Shown: positions 42,882-49,048 of the stretch, one piece after another
Layout of the letters: each line of letters begins with the position of its first letter
Numbering within the stretch: the first letter of the stretch is position 1
From: Opitutales bacterium
GTDB taxonomy: Bacteria > Verrucomicrobiota > Verrucomicrobiia > Opitutales > Oceanipulchritudinaceae
DNA: 49,048 bases
Direction of reading: 5' to 3'
NCBI GenBank assembly: GCA_020831585.1
Contig: JAFIGE010000022.1
Span: forward strand, 1 to 49,048
The notes under the pieces: generated by a model
What the model saw: only the letters and a program-made list of their open reading frames with translations
Database searches by the model: none
What the model was told of the DNA's origin: nothing
Position numbers and translations under genes: made by a program

Positions 42882-45389
42882 ATGAGTGACTCCCAACAAA
42901 ACCTTTTCGACGATGAGGTCGGCGAGCAGGCCAAGGCCGCGCCCGCAAAAAAATCCGCAGCTAAAAAGGCTGCCCGCAAGACGGCCCGCAAGAGCACTGC
43001 CACAAAAAGCACCGCCACAAAAAAGACCGCGCCGCGCCGCCGTGCCGGCAAGACGGATGAAGTCGACTCTCCGCCCGCCGCCGCCGAACAGAGGTCTTCG
43101 GAAAAGACCAAGGCCCCGGCGCGGCCCTCCGAAAGCGCTTCGGCTGAACCGAAGAGAGCTTTCGAACGCCCGGCCGCGCCGCCCGTGGCCCCGCGCATCC
43201 AGGCACCCTCTTTACGCAAGAGCGTGCCCGGCGATGTGCCCACCGTTTTTTCCACCAGTGATGATGACGGCGACACCATGTTGCGCTACGACGACCCGGC
43301 CTCCGGCAAGGAGAAGACCGTGCTCCCGCCAAAGGCTGCCGCCTCTGTCGAAAAGGAGGAAAAGGAAGCCGAAGCCGAACCCGCCAAGCCCGAAAAAGCT
43401 ACCGATTTGCCCGAGCGGGGAGGGGACGTTCGTCCGTCCGGACCCCGTGGCGATCGCGACGACCGGGGCAACCGTTCCGATCAAAACAACAACCCCCGCG
43501 ACGACCGGGACAGTCGCGAACGCAACCGCGGGGACCGGGGCGATCAAGGCAACCGGGGCGACCGCGGCGACCAGGGCAACCGCAGCGACCAAGGCGGTTT
43601 TCGTGATCGCGACGACCGGGGCGGCTTCAATAAGAATTTCCCGAACAAAAAGAAGTTCGGCAAAGGCGGTCCCCCCGATGCGGGCAATCGGCCTCCCTTT
43701 GGCAAGCAGGCGCGTAAAGGAACAGGCACGCCTTTCAACCCGAAGGCCGCCCAACAACCGGTTGGTCGGCCGGGCAAGAAAGAGAAGTTCCGTGACCGCC
43801 CGAAGGCGAAACCCAGCCGCTTCGGATCGGAGGATACCTTCGTCCACGAGGTCGGCGAACTGCCCGGATTGCCCGTTTTTGCGAAGCCCGAGCAACTGGC
43901 CGCCTTGGCCGCCGATTGCGCTTCCGGTGGCGGCGAAGCGGTTCGGCTGAACGATCTTCTCACTCTCCCGATCCGTGAACTCGTCGATCTCGCCAAAGAG
44001 CAATTTTCCTTGCGCATCGATACCGCGCCCATTCGCCATCAAATCATCGAGCGCATTCTCGATGCCGCTTTTGCCGCCCGTCGGCCCATCGTCGCCGATG
44101 GGGTCGTCGAGACAACCGAAGACGGCTACGGGCTCCTCACTTACGAGAGCGACAGCTACCGGGTGCGCCCGCTCAATGTTTTTATTGCCAAGCAGCTCAT
44201 GCGGCGCTTTGCCATCAAGCGGGGCACAGTCATTGAAGCCCAGATCCACCCTCGCCGCAAACCTCTTCCCGACGATGCCCTTGATCAGTTGAAGGCCGCC
44301 GCGCAGGGTGCCGCTGAGGCCGCTCCCGCTGTCGAAGAAGCACCCATCGAAGCGCTTCCTGATGAGGTCGAGGACGAGATCGCTGTCGAAGCCCTTGCCG
44401 CACTCTTCCCGGCCACGGACTACCTGCAGGATGTCGATGGCGAGGAGGAGACCGCGCCCTATGTCGTCGAGATCCGCACCATCATGGGCAAGGAGCCCGA
44501 AAAGAATCTGGAGGTCGTGGTTTTCGAAGACCTCATTCCCTATTACCCGACCGAGCGCATCATTCTCGAAACCGATCCGAAGTCCAAGTGGGACAACATT
44601 GCCATGCGCATTGTCGACCTTCTCACGCCCGTCGGTCTCGGTCAGCGGGGCCTTATCGTCGCCCCCCCGCGGACGGGCAAAACGGTCCTCCAGCAGTCCA
44701 TCGCCAATGCCGTTGCGGTGAACAAACCCAACGCCCACCTCATCGTTCTCCTTATTGATGAGCGCCCGGAGGAGGTGACCGATTTTCGGCGGCAGATCCA
44801 GGTGGGCGAGGTCATCGCTTCGACCTTCGACGAGTCGCCGGAGAATCACGTGCACTGCGCGGAGATGGTCATCGAGAAAGCCCGCCGCATGGTCGAAGAC
44901 GGGCGCGATGTCATTATTCTCCTCGACTCGATTACCCGCCTCGCCCGCGCCTACAACGCCCTTGCCGCGAACAGCGGGAAAATCCTCTCCGGGGGTGTCG
45001 AAGCCACCGCCCTGCAGAAGCCCAAGCGCTTCTTCGGGAGCGCGCGCAACATCGAGGGCGGGGGTTCGCTCACCATCCTCGGCACCGCCCTCGTCGAAAC
45101 CGGCAGCCGCATGGACGAAGTGATTTTCGAGGAGTTCAAGGGCACCGGCAACATGGAGCTGCACCTCGACCGCGCCCTCTCCGACAAACGCGTCTTCCCC
45201 GCGATCGACATGAACAAGAGCGGCACCCGCAAGGAAGAGCTCCTCTACCACCCGGATGAAATGCAAAAAGTTTACGGCCTCCGCCGCGCCATGAAGGGCG
45301 TGCCGCCGACCGATGCCATGGAAATGCTCATCACCCGCGTGCGAAAAACGCAAACGAACATACAGTTCCTCGTCGGCATCAATACCTGA
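42882..45389 (+). CDS. rho: Transcription termination factor Rho with long disordered N-terminus
   Basis: RNA-dependent ATPase that ends transcription. The conserved core starts near residue 356 ([19 protein letters not shown], Rho N domain) and carries the cold-shock-like RNA-binding part, Walker A APPRTGKT (594-601), Walker [18 protein letters not shown] and the arginine-finger region. At 835 residues it is twice the E. coli length. The first ~350 residues are low-complexity: Lys/Ala-rich like histone H1 (about 20-65), acidic, then Asp/Arg/Gly/Asn-rich with repeats of RGDRGDQGN (about 200-245). A second insertion of about 60 acidic, Ala-rich residues (about 463-527) splits the RNA-binding domain from the ATPase core. 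Confidence 0.96.
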   Translation: MSDSQQNLFDDEVGEQAKAAPAKKSAAKKAARKTARKSTATKSTATKKTAPRRRAGKTDEVDSPPAAAEQRSSEKTKAPARPSESASAEPKRAFERPAAPPVAPRIQAPSLRKSVPGDVPTVFSTSDDDGDTMLRYDDPASGKEKTVLPPKAAASVEKEEKEAEAEPAKPEKATDLPERGGDVRPSGPRGDRDDRGNRSDQNNNPRDDRDSRERNRGDRGDQGNRGDRGDQGNRSDQGGFRDRDDRGGFNKNFPNKKKFGKGGPPDAGNRPPFGKQARKGTGTPFNPKAAQQPVGRPGKKEKFRDRPKAKPSRFGSEDTFVHEVGELPGLPVFAKPEQLAALAADCASGGGEAVRLNDLLTLPIRELVDLAKEQFSLRIDTAPIRHQIIERILDAAFAARRPIVADGVVETTEDGYGLLTYESDSYRVRPLNVFIAKQLMRRFAIKRGTVIEAQIHPRRKPLPDDALDQLKAAAQGAAEAAPAVEEAPIEALPDEVEDEIAVEALAALFPATDYLQDVDGEEETAPYVVEIRTIMGKEPEKNLEVVVFEDLIPYYPTERIILETDPKSKWDNIAMRIVDLLTPVGLGQRGLIVAPPRTGKTVLQQSIANAVAVNKPNAHLIVLLIDERPEEVTDFRRQIQVGEVIASTFDESPENHVHCAEMVIEKARRMVEDGRDVIILLDSITRLARAYNALAANSGKILSGGVEATALQKPKRFFGSARNIEGGGSLTILGTALVETGSRMDEVIFEEFKGTGNMELHLDRALSDKRVFPAIDMNKSGTRKEELLYHPDEMQKVYGLRRAMKGVPPTDAMEMLITRVRKTQTNIQFLVGINT

Positions 45390-45441
45390 GGCTCTCGCCC
45401 CCAACCATCTGCAAACCTTGTCCACCACTGAATTAAGAACA

Positions 45442-47352
45442 ATGCCCATCCGCACAAAATGGACGACGGAGAAATCCGCCGAGACCTACGCCCTCGATAT
45501 GTGGGGCAAGGATTTTTTTGATATTAGCGAGAAAGGCGAGGTTCGCGCGCTGCTCCGTGAGGGTGAAGACGTTCACCCCGTGAGTATGTATGAGGTCATC
45601 GAGGGCTTGCGCGAACGCGGGTTTGAACTGCCGCTCCTGCTCCGCTTTCCCGATTTCCTCGAAACGCGCATCCGCCAGCTCAACGAGACTTTTCGCGCAG
45701 CCATGACCGAGGTGGGTTTCCAGGGCCAGTATCGCGGCGTTTACCCCATCAAGGTGAACCAGCAGGACCAAGTCATCGAAGCCATTACCCGCTTCGGGCG
45801 GCAATACAACTACGGTCTCGAAGCGGGCAGCAAAGCCGAACTCATCGCCGCCCTCAGCTACATGCACGACCCCGAGGCCTACATCGTCTGCAATGGCTAC
45901 AAGGATGATGAGTTTATCGATCTCGCCCTCTACGCCAACCAACTCGGTCTCCGCTGTGTCCTCGTCATCGAAATGCCCGAGGAACTCCCGCTCATCCTCA
46001 GCCGCTCGGAGGCCCTTGGGATTGATCCCATGATCGGCGTGCGCATCAAGCTCACGACCGAAAGCTCCGGCCACTGGAATGATTCCGGGGGCGAGCGCAG
46101 CGTCTTCGGTCTCACCATTTCCCAATTGGTCGATCTCGTCGACCGCCTCAAGGCGGCCGACCGCCTCGATACGCTCAAGCTTTTGCATTATCATCAGGGC
46201 TCGCAGATTCCCAACATCCGAAGCATTCGCGAAGCCGCTTCCGAAGCCGCCCGCGTTTATGTGAGCCTTGTCAAAGAAGGCGCGCCGATGGGCATTCTCG
46301 ACATTGGTGGAGGCCTCGCGGTCGATTACGATGGCTCCAAGACCAATTTCCAGGCGAGCTGTAACTACAGCATCCGCGAGTATTGCGTCGACGTGATCGA
46401 GGCCATCATGGGTGTTCTCAATCAGGAGGAAGTGGCCCACCCGACAATCATCAGCGAGTCCGGGCGCGCCATTGTGGCCCACTGTTCCGTGCTTCTCTTC
46501 AACGTCTTTGAGGTCACCCGCTTTGCCCCGCAGACCGCTCCCGAAAAGCCCGCCAAAGAAGATCCGGAAATGCTCCGGTACCTGTTTCATGTATACGACA
46601 ACCTGAACCCCAAAAACATTCAGGAAGCCTACAACGATGCCGTCTACTACCGGCAGGAACTCATCAACCAGTTCAAGACCGGCATCATTTCCATGCGCGA
46701 GCGTGCGCGGGGCGACCACATGTTTTGGAACATCGTTGCCCGCATCGCCAAGGAGGCCGAGCGTGCCGGGCGCTTTTGCCCGCCTGATCTCGTCGACCTC
46801 GGGGCCAGCCTCGTCGACATTTATCACGTCAATTTCAGCGTCTTCCAGTCCCTTCCCGATGCCTGGGCGATCGACCAGCTTTTCCCCATCATGCCCATTC
46901 ACCGGCTCACCGAAGAGCCCAAGAGCAGCGGTATCATGGCCGACATCACCTGCGACTGTGACGGCAAGATGGACAAGTTCATCGACTTCCACGGAGTTAA
47001 GCGCGCCCTCCCGCTGCACGACCTGCGGGAAAACGAAGACTATGTTCTCGGGGCCTTCCTCGTCGGGGCCTATCAGGAAACTCTCGGCGATCTCCACAAT
47101 CTTCTCGGCGATACCAACGTCGTGAGCATGCGTATCGAAGACGGCGAACTCTTCTTCGAGCGCGAACAGCACGGCGACTCCATCGCCGACGTTCTCAGCT
47201 ACGTCGAATTTGATCCCAAGCAGCTCACGGAAAACTTCCGTAACCTCGCCGAACGCGCCGTGCGCCACAAGCGAATCAGCCCCCAGCAGCGCCGCACCAT
47301 CATGCGCGCCTTTGAGGAGGGCCTCCGCAGCTATACCTATTTCCGGGATTGA
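45442..47352 (+). CDS. speA: Biosynthetic arginine decarboxylase
   Basis: PLP enzyme that converts arginine to agmatine, the first step of polyamine synthesis by the agmatine route. The 636-residue length fits SpeA. Features: PLP lysine Lys104 in GVYPIKVNQQ, EAGSKAELIAAL, LLHYHQGSQIPNI, LDIGGGLAVDYDG and the substrate-side ESGRAIVAHCS. ATG 45442 matches the family start; the frame is open further upstream inside rho but not coding. Located 52 bp after rho, with the sulfatase gene 32 bp downstream. Confidence 0.95.
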   Translation: MPIRTKWTTEKSAETYALDMWGKDFFDISEKGEVRALLREGEDVHPVSMYEVIEGLRERGFELPLLLRFPDFLETRIRQLNETFRAAMTEVGFQGQYRGVYPIKVNQQDQVIEAITRFGRQYNYGLEAGSKAELIAALSYMHDPEAYIVCNGYKDDEFIDLALYANQLGLRCVLVIEMPEELPLILSRSEALGIDPMIGVRIKLTTESSGHWNDSGGERSVFGLTISQLVDLVDRLKAADRLDTLKLLHYHQGSQIPNIRSIREAASEAARVYVSLVKEGAPMGILDIGGGLAVDYDGSKTNFQASCNYSIREYCVDVIEAIMGVLNQEEVAHPTIISESGRAIVAHCSVLLFNVFEVTRFAPQTAPEKPAKEDPEMLRYLFHVYDNLNPKNIQEAYNDAVYYRQELINQFKTGIISMRERARGDHMFWNIVARIAKEAERAGRFCPPDLVDLGASLVDIYHVNFSVFQSLPDAWAIDQLFPIMPIHRLTEEPKSSGIMADITCDCDGKMDKFIDFHGVKRALPLHDLRENEDYVLGAFLVGAYQETLGDLHNLLGDTNVVSMRIEDGELFFEREQHGDSIADVLSYVEFDPKQLTENFRNLAERAVRHKRISPQQRRTIMRAFEEGLRSYTYFRD

Positions 47353-47384
47353 CCGTTTCTCAACGGGGAACCTCTCTCATTTCC

Positions 47385-48950
47385 ATGACGTCCCCCAACA
47401 TTCTCGTCATTCTCAACGACGATATGGGCTATTCCGATATCGGTTGTTATGGCGGCGAAATCGACACCCCGCATCTCGACGGTTTGGCGCGCGCGGGCTT
47501 GCGCATGACGCAGTTCTACAACACCGCCCGCTGTTGCCCCTCCCGCGCCTCTCTCCTCACCGGCCTCTATCCGCATCAGGCCGACGTCGGCCACATGATC
47601 GGCAATGATCGTGTCGACGGTTACCTTGGCGACCTCAGCCGAAAAGCCGTCACCATAGCCGAAGCCCTCAAGCCCGCCGGATACGCCACCGCCATGAGCG
47701 GCAAATGGCACGTCACCGGGCACCTCGATGCTCCCGGCAACTGGCCCTGCCAGCGGGGCTTCGACGAGTTTTACGGCATGCTTTGCGGGGCTGGCAGCTA
47801 TTTTGATCCCCACCACCTCAAGCGAAACGACGAAGCCATCCGCCTCAACCCCGGGGAGTATTTCACCGACACGATCAGCGATGAAGCCGTGGCCCAGATC
47901 AACCGGCACCACGAGCGCCGCCCCGATCAACCCCTCTTTCAATACGTTGCTTACACCGCTCCGCACTGGCCCCTCCACGCCCTCCCCGAAGACATCGAAA
48001 AATACCGGGGCCGCTTTGCTGAGGGGTGGGACCGCCTGCGCGAACGCCGCCTCCAGCGCCTCCGTGCCGAAGGGCTCCTCGATCCCCGCTGGGATCTCAG
48101 CCCGCGCGATCCCAACGTCCTTCCCTGGGAGGAAGCGCCCGACAAGGCGTGGCAGCAACGCCGCATGGAAGCCTACGCCGCCCAAATCGATCGCATGGAT
48201 CAGGGCGTCGGGCGCATTCTTGACGCCCTTCGCACCACCGGTCGCTTCGAAGACACCCTCATCCTCTTTCTTTCCGACAACGGCGGCTGTGCCGAGGGCA
48301 TCAGCGGCGACGGTTCCCGTTATCACAGCAATGGCCGCTGCAGCGGGCGCGAGATAACCCGCGACGGCCAGCACCGCGTGCGCTACGGCAACGATCCCGC
48401 CATCGTCCCCGGCCCCGAGGACACCTATTGCAGCTACGGCACCGAGTGGGCCAATCTCAGCAACACCCCCTTCCGCAAATACAAAGTCTGGACGCACGAA
48501 GGCGGCATCGCCACTCCCCTCATCGCGCACTGGCCCGTCGGCAACCTCCCTGCCGGGGCCATTCGCCACCAGCCCGCCCAGCTTCCCGACATCCTCCCCA
48601 CACTCCTCGCCGCCGCCGGCGCACCCTATCCGCAGACCCACCAGGGCCACCCCATCCAGCCCGGCGAAGGTCATTCCCTTCTTCCCGCCTGGCGCGACGA
48701 CCTCCCCCACGCCCGCGAAGTCCTCTACTGGGAGCACGAAGGCAACGCCGCCGTCCGCAAAGGCCCCTGGAAACTCGTCCGCGACTATCCCGGCCCCTGG
48801 GAACTCTACCACGTGGAAAACGACCGATCCGAGCTACACGACCTCGCCTCCACTCACCCCGAAACCGTCGCCGACCTCAACGCTCTCTGGCAGGCCTGGG
48901 CCGACCGCTGCCACGTCCTCGATTGGAACACCCTTCGCTCCCGCCGATAG
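47385..48950 (+). CDS. Formylglycine-dependent sulfatase (arylsulfatase family)
   Basis: Hydrolyses sulfate esters, probably of a polysaccharide or its fragments. The 521-residue protein shows the N-terminal metal-binding NDDMGYSDIGCYGG, the sulfatase motif Cys50-Cys51-Pro-Ser-Arg54 with LLTG (Cys50 becomes formylglycine), the GKWHVTGH loop, and the LFLSDNGG metal site. The C-terminal domain contains the usual WKLVRDYPGPWELYHVENDRSELHDLA. No signal peptide is visible at ATG 47385, so it may be cytoplasmic, or the true start may differ. A sulfatase-maturing enzyme is needed and is not in the window. Substrate unknown. Confidence 0.9.
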   Translation: MTSPNILVILNDDMGYSDIGCYGGEIDTPHLDGLARAGLRMTQFYNTARCCPSRASLLTGLYPHQADVGHMIGNDRVDGYLGDLSRKAVTIAEALKPAGYATAMSGKWHVTGHLDAPGNWPCQRGFDEFYGMLCGAGSYFDPHHLKRNDEAIRLNPGEYFTDTISDEAVAQINRHHERRPDQPLFQYVAYTAPHWPLHALPEDIEKYRGRFAEGWDRLRERRLQRLRAEGLLDPRWDLSPRDPNVLPWEEAPDKAWQQRRMEAYAAQIDRMDQGVGRILDALRTTGRFEDTLILFLSDNGGCAEGISGDGSRYHSNGRCSGREITRDGQHRVRYGNDPAIVPGPEDTYCSYGTEWANLSNTPFRKYKVWTHEGGIATPLIAHWPVGNLPAGAIRHQPAQLPDILPTLLAAAGAPYPQTHQGHPIQPGEGHSLLPAWRDDLPHAREVLYWEHEGNAAVRKGPWKLVRDYPGPWELYHVENDRSELHDLASTHPETVADLNALWQAWADRCHVLDWNTLRSRR

Positions 48951-49048
48951 GATTCTCGGCAACATAAATTTAAACCAGGTTTTTGCTTGTGTTTTGGTTG
49001 GGGTGTGTCAGGGTGGGGGGATGTCGAAGATGCACTTGATTCCACCGA

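Noticed and set aside
49021-49048. Possible start of another plus-strand gene (ATG with GGTGGGGGG upstream)
   Set aside because: Only nine codons are visible before the window ends, too few to support a gene. The 98 bp after the sulfatase otherwise show nothing clear.

Overview
The window reads as chromosomal DNA of a GC-rich Gram-negative bacterium, most likely of the Verrucomicrobiota (PVC group; Opitutae-like is my guess). The evidence is: a compact bacterial-microcompartment (BMC) operon of the PVC type; an alternative complex III operon; LpxD, so a lipid A outer membrane; a Rho factor with a very long disordered extension; secreted proteins with a Trp/Tyr-rich C-terminal module; and a sulfatase. 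No 16S rRNA or other direct taxonomic marker is present, so this placement is inference.

Layout. 1-5.3 kb (minus strand): hybrid histidine kinase, Gfo/Idh/MocA oxidoreductase, ribose-phosphate pyrophosphokinase (prs) and lpxD. 5.6-13.0 kb (plus): an eleven-gene BMC operon (PduL, three BMC-H, three BMC-P, acetate kinase, CoA-acylating aldehyde dehydrogenase, class II aldolase, lactate/malate dehydrogenase family protein). It fits breakdown of L-fuculose- or L-rhamnulose-1-phosphate through L-lactaldehyde. 13.1-18.7 kb (minus): a RAYT-like HUH transposase, an ExoD-family membrane protein and a 1283-residue multi-sensor hybrid kinase. 18.9-21.5 kb (plus): acylphosphatase, a two-gene ABC transporter and a membrane-anchored TPR-like protein. 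21.6-22.0 kb: tRNA-Thr(CGT), tRNA-Gly(GCC) and a clear intrinsic terminator.

22.5-34.3 kb (plus): a respiratory operon with tight or overlapping junctions, running actA-F (alternative complex III), a small membrane protein, ccoS, ccoN, ccoO and a one-haem ccoP-like gene. It would carry electrons from quinol through cytochrome c to a cbb3-type oxygen reductase. 34.5-37.8 kb: a DUF2071 protein and a CcoI/FixI-type copper ATPase that probably serves the oxidase. 37.8-42.1 kb: a pair of REP-like hairpin repeats, two coupled secreted proteins of unknown function, a GNAT acetyltransferase, a small membrane protein and a second RAYT-like transposase next to a perfect 20-bp tandem repeat. 42.2-49.0 kb (plus): coaE, rho, speA and a formylglycine sulfatase.

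How the parts fit. The BMC operon (fucose/rhamnose-type sugars) and the sulfatase suit an organism living on sulfated algal or mucin-like polysaccharides, but no glycoside hydrolase lies in the window. The BMC makes ATP by substrate-level phosphorylation, while the ACIII-cbb3 operon suggests respiration at low oxygen. I found no convincing new defence or mobile system and no CRISPR array. The least-explained parts are the small genes inside the respiratory operon, the pore differences among the three BMC-H paralogues, the REP/RAYT elements and the secreted pair at 38.1-40.1 kb.
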